Shown one piece after another: positions 39,570-51,647 of a stretch of 64,000 bases of DNA. Position 1 is the first letter of the stretch. Each line of letters starts with the position of its first letter. The notes below the pieces were generated by a model. It did no database searches and was not told the origin of the DNA. It worked only from the letters and a program-made list of their open reading frames with translations. The stretch is from Neocallimastix lanati (nom. inval.) (Eukaryota; Neocallimastigomycota; Neocallimastigomycetes; Neocallimastigales; Neocallimastigaceae). The position numbers and the translations under genes are program-made. The stretch is from NCBI GenBank assembly GCA_016946835.1, contig JACVTC010000073.1, positions 347,501-411,500 on the forward strand. Direction: 5' to 3'.

Positions 39570-42500
39570 ATGATAGCATCAGCTGTTCCAACGCTACAAC
39601 AATTACAGAATAGTCAAGAATTTGATAGTCTTCCAATATTTGCTAATGCTGAAAATAAAAAGCTCAATGAAGAAGTATTTTTAATTATAACATTTGATAA
39701 TTATTAATATTTTTTTAGTATTAAAAAAAATTTTTTTTTTTTATTTTATTTTAGATTAAAGAAAATGCTTCTAAACTTTCAGATTTAAATGCAAATATTG
39801 AAGATAATGAAACAAGAATAAATGCAATGCTTATTCATATGAAAAACATTAAGCAAGAATTATTACACACACAGGTACAAAAAATTCAGCATATCACTAT
39901 ATAATTGAAATTTAAATATTAATATTAAATATATATATATATTATTTTCGTTTTAATAAAAATTAAGAGTGTATGTGAAGCGAGAAATAGAAATATAGAA
40001 ACAGAAGATCATTTAAAGCAACTTGCTGAAAGACAAAGTGGAAGATTAAAAATTGAAATAAAAAATATTGAATCAAAAATATCTGACTTATCAGATGAAG
40101 TATAATTTTTAATAAATTATTATTGTTTTGTATATTACTTAAAGTTTAAATAAAATTATTAAAAATAATATAAAATAATATCAATGTTATTTAAATATAA
40201 CTTTAGCTAAATCAAATTCAGAATAATATCTATCGTGGAAACGAAAAAATAGATTCATTAAGAACTGAACTAAAATTAGGAAAAGAAGAATTAGATGTAT
40301 GGTTGAATGTTCAAGTTGAAAAAGAAGAAGATAATATTGCATTATTGAATTATACGAAGGAAGATGATGCAAAAATTAAGGAAATCACATTACAAATTGA
40401 AAAATATATGAGAGATGTTCAAAAAAAGAAAAATTCTCTTAGTAGTGAGGTTAATATATAATACTATTATTATTAATAATATATGTATAGAAATAACAAT
40501 AGTAATATAATTTATTTTTGAATATTTATTATACTCAATTATTATTAATATATGTATAGAAATAACGATAATAATATGATTTAATTTTGAATATTTATAA
40601 TTTTACAATAATATAGATTACCGAAACAAAAGTATCTCAGATTGAATTAGAAAATGCAACTAATTCATTTAAAAAATTATATCAAGAAAGACAAAATTTA
40701 TTAGAATCATGGGAAAAAACAATTGATACAATGAAAAAATGTGATAATGATATTAGAGATTTACAAGCTAGGCAGGAAAAATATAAGGTATAATAAATGT
40801 TTTAGAATATTAGTTCTATATAAATAAATATATTAAAATAATTTTATCGTTATAATAAATTATATATAAATAAATAAATATAAATATAAAAGAATGATAT
40901 TAAAAATAAAGATATAATTATTGATGAGAAACAAGAATTTTTGAATTCACAAAATGAAAGTAATAATGAAACCGATAAAAAGATTCAGTCATATGATAGA
41001 TATTTAAGCAAAGCAAAGTAATCTCAATAAAAAAAACAAAGAAGAAAGCTATATAAATAATAACAATAATAATACTATATTATATTATAGTTTTTAATAT
41101 AACTTATATATTTAAAAAATATTTATATTACATTTTACATATTGAATAATTATCTATATAGACTTGAATTAGCAGAATTACAAAATAGTTATTCAAGTTT
41201 TCAAGATGAAGTTAAAATATTGAAAGAGACTTTAAATGATGGTATGATTCAAATATTTTACTTTATTTACAATAATATTAGATATCTTATTCTAAATTGA
41301 ATATTAATTTGATATTATTTAGCATCAAGTAAATTAAGTAGTAAAAAAACCGAAATAGGAAATTTAAAAAATAGCATTCAAAAAAAATTTGTTCAATTAG
41401 AAAATGAAAAAGATAATAATGCTAATACAAAAGAAAAACTTCACAAAATTAAAAATGAAAAACTTACCCTTGAACAAAAAATTGATGAAGTATATTTTCT
41501 ACTAAAAAAAAAAATAAAAAATAAAAAATTAAAAATTAAAAATAAGAAATAAATAAATATAGATATATTATTTAATATAATAAATAATAAATAACAAAAT
41601 TAATATATATATATATAACGTTATTAAAAGCTTCAAGAAATATATAAAAAAGATGAACAAAAATATAAGAGTTTAGATAAAGATATAAAAGTTCTTCATG
41701 ATAAACGTAAATATTAAATTATTAAATAATCTTTTTGAATTGAATTTAATTAAATAATTAAAATATAATTTTGTTTTAAATAGATTTTAAATTAAATCAG
41801 AATATATTTAATCAAAAACATGAACAACAAGTATTAAATGGTGAAATTAATGGAAGTGAAACAATATTAAAAAACTTATCAAATCAAATTCATAGGTAAT
41901 TATGTAATATTTTCCAATTTAAAATTTAAAGAGCGGATATTGATAATATTGATATATATAAATTTTAAAATTTAAAGATTGGATCAAGAAACATTACATA
42001 AACAGACTCTATTATATAATCAGGAATATCAAATTCAACAAATTGAACGTAAGATTAGAAGAATTTTAGGAGAAAGAACAGATGAAGAAAAGGAAGAATT
42101 TAATAAGAGAATTAATGAATTATCTCAACAACTTGAAATAAATAATAAAAAATGTTCCATATTACAAACGCAATATAAACATTTACAGGATGAATTAAGG
42201 TTCTTAAAAATATAATATTAATATTAAATTTTAATATATAAAATATAATACTATTTTAATTTTAATAAAAAAAATTAATACAATTAATATTTAATTTTAA
42301 AAATAGAAAAGAAACAAAAGCTATGGATACTCTAAATAAAGATAAAAAAATCATTATTAATGAAATCGAGAATTTAGAATTATCTAATAATAGAGCTGTA
42401 TATATTCAAATTCATATTTATTTTTATCATATATAATAGTAAAAATAAATAACGTAATTAATAAAATTTTTTAAATTAAATATATATATATTATAGTCTG

Positions 42501-43865
42501 ATCAGTTAAATGCAAGAATAAGAGATAAAGAAGAAGTTATTGTTGATGAAAATCTATTAAGACTTGAATTAAAAAAATTAAAAAGTTATTTAAATGCCAG
42601 AGCTGATGAAGTAATTATTATATATATATATATATTTTTAAAAAAAAAATTATTACTAATTTTAATAATAAAACAATTATATAATGTCTTTTAATTAAAA
42701 TATATTAATATTTTTAATTAAAAGGTATTTTCTCTTGAAAATAGACAACTTCAATTACAGTATGCATTAGAGGAAAGAAACAATGAAATCAATGTTCATA
42801 AAGAAATGCTTGAACTACAAGTTAAGGAGGCAGAAGAAGAAAGACATGCAGCAAATACTGAATATCATGAAAGATTAAATAAGTTAGATAAGCTTAAGAA
42901 AAGATATGAAATTTTAGTGACTCATTTTCCAAATGATGAAGAAGAACATTCACAGGCTTATTATGTTATTAGAGCTGCTCAAGTTAGTTTTAAAAAAATA
43001 TTTAATTATTATTATTTATAATAATATTAATATTATTACTATATTTTATATAAATATTTAAATTTATATAAATAATTAAATTGTGAATAAAAAACATCTA
43101 TATATTTTTAACATTAATGTAGGAAAGAGAAGAATTACAAAAAAAAGGTGATGAATATGATAATGCTATAAAGAAGGCTGAAAAAGAAATAAAAGCATTA
43201 GAAAATACATTAAAACTTATGAATATTAAAAATGAACAATACCGTCAATCGTAATATTTATTTATTGAAAGTTTTGTATAATCAATGATATAAGACTATT
43301 AATTTTTTTTACTTCATTTTTAAATAGAGTTTCATATGGTGAAATTACGAAAAAAGAAACAGAACAAAAGGAACTTTTAGAACAAGTAATTATTACAGTA
43401 TTATATATATATATATATATTAATATTTTATATTATTATACTAAATATATTTAAATTAATATATATATATATATATATATATTATTTAATGAATAGCAAT
43501 ATCAAGCAGCAACTGAAAAATATAAAGAGAAAAGACAACAAATATTAGATTACCAAGAAGTATTAGCACATCTCGAAAATGTTATTTCTTCATTAGCAGA
43601 AGACGAAAAAAATCATTTACAAAATATCGGATTCTTAGAAACAAAAATTGGCACAATAAATAAAGAACTTGAAGAGCAAGAACAAAAGAAAGAAAGAATA
43701 AATAATATAACTGACAAGTATATAAATAAATTTATATATTTTTTATTTTCAAATTAATGACAGATATAATAATAATAGACTAAAAATTTTAATAATATGA
43801 GGATAAAACTGTTATAATATAATATATTAATAAATAATAATATTATATTTTTTATAAAATTTTTT

Positions 43866-43946
<81 letters not shown>

Positions 43947-44781
43947 GGTTAATTCAAGATATTAAGAAAAAACAAGGATTAAAGAAAAATGATTTCTTCC
44001 CAGAAGAATTTGAAGTTTCATTAAAAGAATTAAAAGAATTTTATTCATTAATTATTAATAAAATTGCAGAATTAATTAAGGATAATCCTGAATTAAAATT
44101 AAAAGTGGATAATGAATTTGATAAGGTAATATAAATTTAAGTAGAAAATATATTAATACCTTTTTATATAAAAGTAAAATATATATACATATATATATAT
44201 ATATATTTATTAAATAATTACTAACTTTCTTATAAACTATTATTTTATTATAAATTAAAAGATCGGAATATCATTAACAAAAGCTCTCTCAAGACAATCT
44301 TTATCATCACATAATTCCAATTCCTCAAGAGCAAATTCCAGAATGAGTTCAAGAATTAGTAGTCGAGCTAATTCTCGTGCTGAATCCCGAGCTGATTCAA
44401 TTTTTGATTCAGGAGTAAATTCCAGAGCAAGTTCAAGATTAAGCAATTCTTCGTAAATATAATATTATTCTATATTATATTATTAATTCTTATAATTCAT
44501 TGATAAATTTAAAATAAATAAATAAATAAATAAATAAATAAAATTAAGTAAAATTATAATAATAGTAATGCCTTTTTAATAATATATTTTATTAATATTT
44601 TATAATTATTATTAAATCTTTTTAATCATTTTATAGAAAATCAACAGTTAATAAAGTGGAAATTGGACTTGAATTAAATGATACTAATAAAAATGGTTCA
44701 TCTTCTTCCTTAAAAAAGAAATCAAATTCTTCTTTGAATAAGCAAAAATCAACTAGTAATTCTAAATTAAATAATAAATGA
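39570..44781 (+). CDS. CCDC39: CCDC39 (FAP59): coiled-coil axonemal 96-nm ruler protein, 20 exons
   Basis: Exons: 39,570-39,674; 39,755-39,874; 39,968-40,099; 40,207-40,449; 40,617-40,787; 40,893-41,017; 41,162-41,241; 41,323-41,489; 41,631-41,706; 41,784-41,895; 41,978-42,199; 42,307-42,397; 42,497-42,610; 42,725-42,982; 43,123-43,250; 43,328-43,385; 43,497-43,717; 43,948-44,125; 44,262-44,452; 44,637-44,781. Every junction is GT-AG and in frame, giving 978 residues (human 941). Conserved signatures are N-A-E-N-K-K-L-N-E-E near the start, R-I-N-A-M-L-I-H-M-K-N-I-K-Q-E-L, V-C-E-A-R-N-R-N-I-E-T-E-D-H, W-E-K-T-I-D-T-M-K-K-C-D-N-D-I and F-P-E-E-F-E-V-S-L-K-E-L. Most of the protein is heptad coiled coil; the last 110 residues are Arg/Ser/Asn-rich. 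With CCDC40 it sets the 96-nm axonemal repeat and docks inner dynein arms and the N-DRC. The gene implies motile flagella. Exon 12-13 and 14-15 borders are AT-rich but keep frame. Confidence 0.95.
40467..40604. repeat. Imperfect 69-bp tandem duplication in CCDC39 intron 4
   Basis: The block containing ATATGTATAGAAATAAC and TTTTGAATATTTA occurs twice with a period of about 69 bp (first copy at 40,481, second at 40,550). A few substitutions separate the copies. Confidence 0.75.
43867..43946. repeat. (TAA)n ending in the splice acceptor of CCDC39 exon 18
   Basis: About 26 TAA units fill the end of intron 17; the last unit becomes AATAAAG, whose AG is the acceptor used by exon 18 (43,948). There is no pyrimidine tract between repeat and exon. 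Confidence 0.85.
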
Positions 44782-45133
44782 TTTAATTAGAATATCATAA
44801 TTTTATTATTATTATTTTTTATTTTATCTATTAATAGATATATATATTATTTAAATAATTTAATAAATAAATGTATGAGTGTATACATATAAATATTTTG
44901 AATATTTTATGTATTTATTATATTAAATTCATATAATTTTCAATATTATATAAATTTTATTTTCATCTTTTTTTTTTTTTTCTGGTTTTGGTTTTGTTTT
45001 ATTTTTATATTTTTAATAGCATCTTCTTATTTTTCTATATTTGTTTTAGATAATAGTACTTTTAAAAAATTAATTAATTAATTAATTAATAAATTTATTA
45101 ATAAATAAATAAATAAATTAATATAAATAATTA

Positions 45134-45169
<36 letters not shown>

Positions 45170-45376
45170 CAAGGAATAAACTTTATTTAGTAATATTTAT
45201 AAAAAAAAAATGCATGAAAATAAAAGTAAATGAAATATTTTACATTAATATTAAAAAACTACCTCTTCAAATAAAATGCTTTTGTAAATGGAAAAATTTA
45301 AAATGTATCATTTAAAGATCTCATAAACTATATCCCTTCCATGCCACATTATTCTTGGTGGAAAAAAAGTTACTGA
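44782..45376. other. Intergenic, 3' of CCDC39
   Basis: AT-rich with ATTA and TAAA repeats (about 45,070-45,120) and T/A homopolymers (about 45,135-45,170). From about 45,340 sequence complexity rises into the LINE fragment. Confidence 0.55.
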
Positions 45377-46290
45377 GGCTCTACAAGAAAATTAAGAAAA
45401 AGGAATATCACTAAATTCAAAGATGTTATTGAATCATATTGGTCTGATGTTGTTAAATTTCAAGGAATTAAATGTTCGAATTATGATAACTTCAAATTTA
45501 TAAATACCAGAAATCTATTCAAGCTAAGCCTTGAATACACTCAATTAAGTTTAGATTTTAACGAGATCTTAAGATTAAGAACTGGTTATAAATATAATAC
45601 CACTATTGTATTTAGAGGTGGTAGAGTTTCTAACAGTTGTCCTAAATTCTGCCCTTGTTGTGGAAGAGGTGATCAATCTTTTATCCATTGGATATTTGAA
45701 TGCTCTACCTTTTCTCTATGTCGATGTAAATCATGAGATTTTATCGATGATTTTTTTATTTTATTTGCCAATAAAATAAGGAATTTCATAAATAAGTATA
45801 TTTATATATTCCTTCTTGGAGGAATTTCAGCTTTAGATGAGCTACAATTCGATACTGGGGAACGGGGACATTTAAGTAAACAACTCCTAAAAAGTTCACA
45901 GGGATCTACTATTTCATTTATTATGGGGCTTGCGGAATATCGTACTAATACAATACCAATCATCAATAGCTCTCTTGAGTTACTTTTTGAGAGGTTTAAC
46001 AAAAATACTTTTATTACCATGAGTACTGACCTCGTACTGATATGCCAAAAAAACAATACAATTAAAAGTCCTGTTAATCCTCATCAATACACATTTACTA
46101 ACAGTTCCGAACACAGAATCTATAGTAAGTAATTCAATTTTTGATGATCTTTCTTCTTTTAAAGATGTGACTTCTTTATTTTATTATTTTATATTCAACT
46201 GGTGTATGCGTCACACCGAAATTTTTTTAACTTTTGAACTTATTTTTATTCTTTATTACATTAAATTTTCTATTATTAACTTAAAGAAAC
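45377..46290 (+). pseudogene. 5'-truncated LINE copy: C-terminal domain and 3' tail, nearly open
   Basis: One frame is open from 45,377 to a TAA at 46,130-46,132, except for a single TGA at 45,734-45,736. It encodes the thumb end (R-L-R-T-G-Y), the zinc-finger-like motif C-P-K-F-C-P-C-C followed by H-W-I-F-E-C (around 45,640-45,702), L-L-G-G-I-S (around 45,815-45,830) and the I-P-I/L-L-F-E-R-F tail. The RT proper is missing, as expected for a 5'-truncated insertion. The tail after 46,090 matches 12,053-12,315, so the 3' end lies near 46,286. It is the best preserved of the LINE fragments here and sits 0.6 kb downstream of CCDC39. Confidence 0.85.
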
Positions 46291-46769
46291 TATAATAGTT
46301 CTTAAATTGATTTTTTCTTTAGATATCGATTTAGATATTCCTATTATTGGTGAACCAAAAATTCAAAGGTATTTTTATTAGAGTTCTAATGATTGAATTC
46401 TATTAATGATGGTATTATTATTTTAACTATGTTAGAAAATAGTTTTGTCGCTGTTTACTAAGAAAAATATTATTATTAATATTTTTTATCCATACTTAAA
46501 TAACGCTTCCATATTTCCTTATAATAATTTTGTTAATCATATAAGAGAAAGAAAGAAAAATATCTCAATTTACAAAATATCAAAAAAAGATATATTAATA
46601 TATATATAATAAATATAAATATAAATATTTTAAAATAATTTTCCAAATATTAATAAAATATATACTTTTTCTAATATATATATTTCTATATATTCAATTT
46701 ATAATTATATTTATTTAATTATTAAAGTTTAGATTTTATTAAAATTTTTATTTTAAAAATAAATAAATA

Positions 46770-46770
<1 letters not shown>

Positions 46771-46864
<94 letters not shown>
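46771..46864. repeat. (TAA)n, about 31 units
   Basis: Uninterrupted TAA repeats of about 94 bp. The minus-strand poly-Tyr frame across it is an artefact. Confidence 0.88.
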
Positions 46865-46865
<1 letters not shown>

Positions 46866-47072
46866 TAATTTCAAAATTGATACCTTTAATATATTTTATA
46901 ACTTCAAAAATAATAATAATTTTAATAATAATATATTTTAATAATAATAATAATAATAAAAAATGTTGAGATTGTATAATTAATTTCAAAATTGATTCCT
47001 TTAATATTTGAAAATTATACTTTATAAATAAACTTCAAAAACAACAATAATAATTTTAATAATAATATATTT
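46863..47072. repeat. Imperfect direct repeat, about 80-95 bp, spaced 115 bp
   Basis: The block starting AATTAATTTCAAAATTGAT and ending TTTTAATAATAATATATTT occurs at 46,863-46,938 and again at 46,978-47,072, the second with a short insertion. Probably a segmental tandem duplication. Confidence 0.7.
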
Positions 47073-47351
47073 AATGAAAATTTAAATAATTATATATAAA
47101 CAATTTTATTCATTATTTGTATTTTTTTTTTTTTTCTTTTTTGAAATATATAATATTGAATTTCATTATATTAGATTAAATAGTTTAATATTTTATTATT
47201 ATTATTATTTTATTTTATTTTATTTATTGTAATTTTAATGATTAATTCTATTAAATATAAATATATAAATTTTGTAAAAATATTTATTTAATATATTAAA
47301 TTAATATAATTTGTAAAAAAAGTTCTCTATTTAATATTTATGATAATAAAT

Positions 47352-48352
47352 CTATTCCATTTCAACATCTTCTTTATCATCTAATGTTAATTCATCTAAT
47401 AATTCTTCTAGTTGAATTTCTGGGAAGTCTTCTTCGGCTTCAGACTCATCAAGCATTTCATCATCTTGGTTATTAGCAGTAGCATTTGGATCTAAAATAA
47501 AAAAAATTTATAATTTTTTAAAATGATTTTTTTAATATTTTTAATATTTTTAATATTTTTAATATTTTTAATATATATATATTTTTTTTATTATATATAT
47601 ATTATGTAATTCATAGAGTTTCAATATATATATTTATTTATTCTTAATATTTTTATTATACTTACTTTTATAAAGATTAATCATTCCTCTTAATTCTGGA
47701 TCTTCTTCAATATCTCTTAAGAAAAGTTCATAATCTTGTTCAGCCTTAGCAACTTCAGCCTTACTCTTTTCACCATTATTTTCTTCTTCCTTAGAAAGTT
47801 CCTTTAACTTCCATTGACGAGTCTTTACTCTCTTTCTACGGCTTGGGTATGACTTTTTAACTAATACAACATCTGGAATATTATGTGATCTTGTATAATC
47901 TTCAAATGTTGGATCATTAAAGTTAGTGTGAACTAAGTTATAACTATAATATATATATATATATATATTTATTTAAAATTAGTTAATATTTTTTCATAAT
48001 AGTAGTTTATATCGGAAGTATATTATATAATATTTTAAAATATTTACCCAAAAGCATGATCACCAGCCTTCAAAATATTACCTAAATGGGTTCTTGCGAT
48101 AAAGGTATTGGAGAAGTCATTAGATAAAGCAACTTCAACAGTAATTTGTTGGAATTTACCTACTCTTGGACCATATTCTAAAACATCAATTATATAATAT
48201 TCAACTAAATCTTGGTAACTACAAAGACTTCCAAAAGGATTTTGCCAATAAGCTTGTGGTCTAACTTCAGCAACTATATTTTTTTCATTTAATAAATAAT
48301 TTTAAATATATTTTTATTAATAAAAATATAAATATAATTGCAATTATAAAAA

Positions 48353-48386
<34 letters not shown>

Positions 48387-48405
48387 TTAAATATAATATT
48401 AAAAT

Positions 48406-48441
<36 letters not shown>

Positions 48442-49968
48442 TACTCTTCATTGTATTTGGATCAATAATTTGAATACTATTATTAACCCTGTAACAAATA
48501 CATAATTGATCGATCATAGAAGCACTGTGAGCAACTTTCCTTGGAAGACATAATAAATCATCTTTACAAATTGGAATAAGTTCGCATGAGTAAGTAAATT
48601 TATAACTTTTATTACCAGTATGAACATCTGCAGATAATAACTGTTCTGAAGTTTTAACTCTATTATTTATTAAATATTATGAATAAGTTAATTATAATAT
48701 TAGTAATAAATATATGGATAATAAAAAGTAAAAACTTATAATATTAGTAATAAATATATGGATAATAAAAAGTAAAAACTTAAATATATATTATATTCTA
48801 ATTTTAACATTAATTATTAATATTAATAGTACTTTTATTATTATAATTATTATAATTACTTTTATCATTATTATTCTTAAAAATATGAATTATAATTACT
48901 ATTGCAAATTTAATATTAATATAGATTTTAGTTTTTACCTTAATGGAGTGACACTTTGTAAAAATTCCAACATCTTAATAGCATGAGAACGTTGTGAGTA
49001 ATAAAAATCAATACCATCTTTAGCTTCTTTAATATTATTAGCATCTCTTTGAGCATTATGTTTTAAGATAAGTTGTTCAAGGAAGAAGAAAGTTCTTTTG
49101 TGATTAACCTTTTGTCTAACTTGTACACAAGCCTTCCATGTATTTTTAGCAGCAGCATCTGTACAATCTTCACAAATTTGATTACAAACCAAAAAAGTAA
49201 CAACGAATACTTGTTGAAGAATAGTATTGGCAAAAACCTTTTTTTTTTTTTTTTTGTAATTATTAATTCCAAAATAAAATACATATTTATATTTATAATT
49301 ACATATAAATAAAAAATAAATATTTAATAATTTGTATTTGTTTTAAAACATATAAATATTTAATAGAAAATCGACATTTTTATTTATTAAATAAATTGAT
49401 AAAATAATTATTACTTCTTTTTGAATAGTTAATTGAAGCTTTATACGTTTAGAGTGAGGTTCAGTAAAGATAAATTGTGCATTAATTAATCTGACTTTAT
49501 TTAAACCCTTTAAACGTTTCAAACATAAAGCTAATAATTCTCTAGATTCCAATTGACAATAGACCCATAAATTTGGAGGTTGAAGATAACGCTCACATGA
49601 ACGACAGAAATTTAAAGTACATTGTTTTGGAATTCCTTCGGTAATATCAACTTCATTTCTGATACAATCAATACACATATTTGCTGGATTTGGTGTAATT
49701 GGAACACCACAATTACAACAAAGACTAAAATTATATAATAATATAATATAATATTATAATATACGACATTGTATCAATTATTTTTATCATTTCTAATATT
49801 ATAAAATTATTTTTTAATTCTAATCTATTTCAACAATTTTAAATAGTTTATATATATACATTGAAATATTATAATATTGAGATATTAATATATATTTAAA
49901 ATTAAAAATTAAATTTAAATTTACATTGTTTGACCAGTTATGGTAGGATTATAATGTTCGTAATCCAT
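47352..49968 (-). CDS. NMD3: NMD3, 60S ribosomal subunit nuclear-export adaptor, 7 exons
   Basis: Exons (minus): 49,968-49,925, 49,724-49,415, 49,237-48,939, 48,659-48,445, 48,273-48,048, 47,943-47,666, 47,491-47,352. All are GT-AG and in phase, giving 503 residues, the same as human NMD3. N-terminal zinc-binding motifs: C-C-N-C-G (17-21), C-I-D-C (32-35), F-C-R-S-C and a later C-x-x-C (C-E-D-C). Strongly conserved blocks include P-I-T-P-N-P-A-N-M-C, L-E-S-R-E-L-L-A-L-C-L-K, E-P-H-S-K-R-I-K-L-Q-L-T-I-Q-K-E, I-L-Q-Q-V-F-V-V and G-I-D-F-Y-Y-S. The basic P-S-R-R-K-R-V-K-T-R-Q-W-K-L-K-E-L segment and the acidic, leucine-rich C-terminus (I-Q-L-E-E-L-L-D-E-L-T-L) fit the known NLS and CRM1-type export signals. 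NMD3 binds nascent 60S subunits in the nucleus and recruits CRM1-RanGTP for export. Confidence 0.96.
48692..48779. repeat. Perfect 44-bp tandem duplication in NMD3 intron 3
   Basis: The unit starting TTATAATATTAGTAATAAAT and ending AAAAAGTAAAAAC occurs at 48,692-48,735 and identically at 48,736-48,779. It lies within an intron, so coding is unaffected. Confidence 0.9.
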
Positions 49969-50589
49969 ATTTGATTTTATAATATATATGTAATTTTATT
50001 TAAATTTAAATAAATATATAAATTAAATTATAAATTTTATAAATTTCTTTTTTTTTTTAAATTTTAAATTTCAAAAAATTTAAAATTTTAAAAAAAGAGA
50101 CAGTTATTCTCGAATAAAAACTATTATGTTTTTTTTTTTTTTTTTTTTTTTTTTATTCTTATTATTATTACAAATTTTATTAAATAAAATATTTAAAATT
50201 ATATATATTTCATTGGATTTATTTTATCCAATCAGTTTATTAAATATTATATTAACAATTAATTTAAAAAAAAGAAAAAATTAATTTATATTTACTTAAC
50301 CATAAAAAAAAAATAAAAAAAAGTTAATTAGTAATTACAAATATCCAAATATATTATTAATGTTCTTATATATTATTAATGTTCTTATATTTTATTAATG
50401 TTCTTATATTACAAAGTATTAATTAATATTATTAATTATTAGTAAAAATATATAGTTATTCTTTTTTTTTTTAGGAAAAAGAAAAATTATACATATGAAG
50501 ATATTTAAATTTTCACTAACTAAAGTAATAATTTAGCGGAAAAAAAATATTTATTATTTAAATTAAAAAAAATAATTAAAAAAAATAAA
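49969..50589. other. Intergenic between NMD3 start and the SANT gene stop
   Basis: Holds the NMD3 5' flank: poly-T (about 50,129-50,153) and three tandem units containing TATTAATGTTCTTATA (about 50,352-50,411, period about 20-21 bp). No gene seen. Confidence 0.6.
50352..50411. repeat. Three tandem 20-21 bp units upstream of NMD3
   Basis: TATTAATGTTCTTATA recurs three times with slight drift at the junctions. It lies about 400 bp upstream of the NMD3 start codon; a regulatory role is possible but unsupported. Confidence 0.75.
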
Positions 50590-50957
50590 TTAATGATTTT
50601 TCTTTTCTGTAGCTTCAATTAATTCTTTAACTTTTCCATTGCCATCATCAACAAGACAATTATTTTTCCATGCATTACATTTTAAACCTATTTCTTTATT
50701 TCTATTATATTCTCTTTTAATATCTTCTTCATTTCCTTTCCAATCTTTATATAATTTGAGATTTTGTCTACCTATTAAATGAATAGTCTTAATACGTAGA
50801 TCATTTCCTGACTATTATTTTTTTTTAATAAATTACATAGTTAAAGATAAAAACAAAAAAAAAAAAAATGACATATTATATATAAATTAATATAGTATAA
50901 AATATAAAATTATTAAATCTTAAAATTATTCGCATAAAAACTATTTATTTTATTATT

Positions 50958-50999
<42 letters not shown>

Positions 51000-51509
51000 A
51001 TAAAATATATAATATATTATATACACTATATTATAAATAATAAATACCCATTTTGGTAATAAATTTTCTGAAATTTCACGGAAATGTCCAATGCCGTATT
51101 TTTCAATTCCCTTTATTAATAAACCACGTTCAACCGATGTCCACTTTCGAACTTCATTAGTTTTTAGTACTGTTCCTTTTGATAAACGGAAATAACTTTT
51201 ATTTATATATTAAATTATATATACATATATATTAATATTTATATATTTTACAATTAATTTAAAAATTTTATGTATTGATAATAAATTTAATATATAAATT
51301 TCATGAATTATTAATATTATTATATATATATATAATAATTACTCTTGATTTAAAGTTCCATCTTCCAATATAAGAATTTTAGTGTTTTCAAATTCTTTTC
51401 TTACACAAAATTTTTTTCTCATTTCTTTTACCCATTCATGTTTCTTATCTAAAGCTTCTTTAATTGATTTCAGCTTATTTTCATCGTTTAATTCTTTTTC
51501 TACTACCAT
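50590..51509 (-). CDS. Small SANT/Myb-like domain protein, 3 exons
   Basis: Exons (minus): 51,509-51,343, 51,195-51,048, 50,811-50,590; in phase, 178 residues. The N-terminal 50 residues are charged and helical (K-K-H-E-W-V-K-E-M-R-K-K-F). Residues about 57-105 form a Myb/SANT-like unit: V-R-K-W-T-S-V-E-R-G-L-L-I-K-G-I-E-K-Y-G-I-G-H-F-R-E-I, with the first conserved Trp and the K-Y-G-x-G-x-F-R-x-I turn. Next come L-P-K-W, then L-R-I-K-T-I-H-L-I-G-R-Q-N-L as a probable third helix, and a conserved-looking W-K-x-N tail. A single SANT unit can bind DNA or histone tails. The whole protein is only this domain plus flanks, unlike large chromatin subunits. I do not recognise an orthologue. Conserved intron phases and typical codon use support a live gene. 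NMD3 lies downstream on the same strand. Confidence 0.8.
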
Positions 51510-51616
51510 TTTATCTGATAATTTATGTAATCTAATAAACTATTTAATAATTTTATTAATATTTAAAAAAAAAATAATAATAAATAAATAAATAAATCAA
51601 AATTAGTATACATATA

Positions 51617-51647
<31 letters not shown>

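Larger units (their letters stand above)
46291..47351. other. Intergenic with possible relic and repeats
   Basis: 46,300-46,560 has some coding-like pieces (D-I-D-L-D-I-P-I-I-G-E-P-K-I-Q; L-N-N-A-S-I-F-P-Y-N-N-F) broken by stops, not assignable. Then TAA repeats (about 46,771-46,864) and an imperfect direct repeat (46,863-46,938 and 46,978-47,072). The rest is AT-only 3' flank of NMD3. Confidence 0.5.

Noticed and set aside
46753-46989. Minus-strand 78-codon frame with poly-Tyr
   Set aside because: Translation of a TAA repeat.
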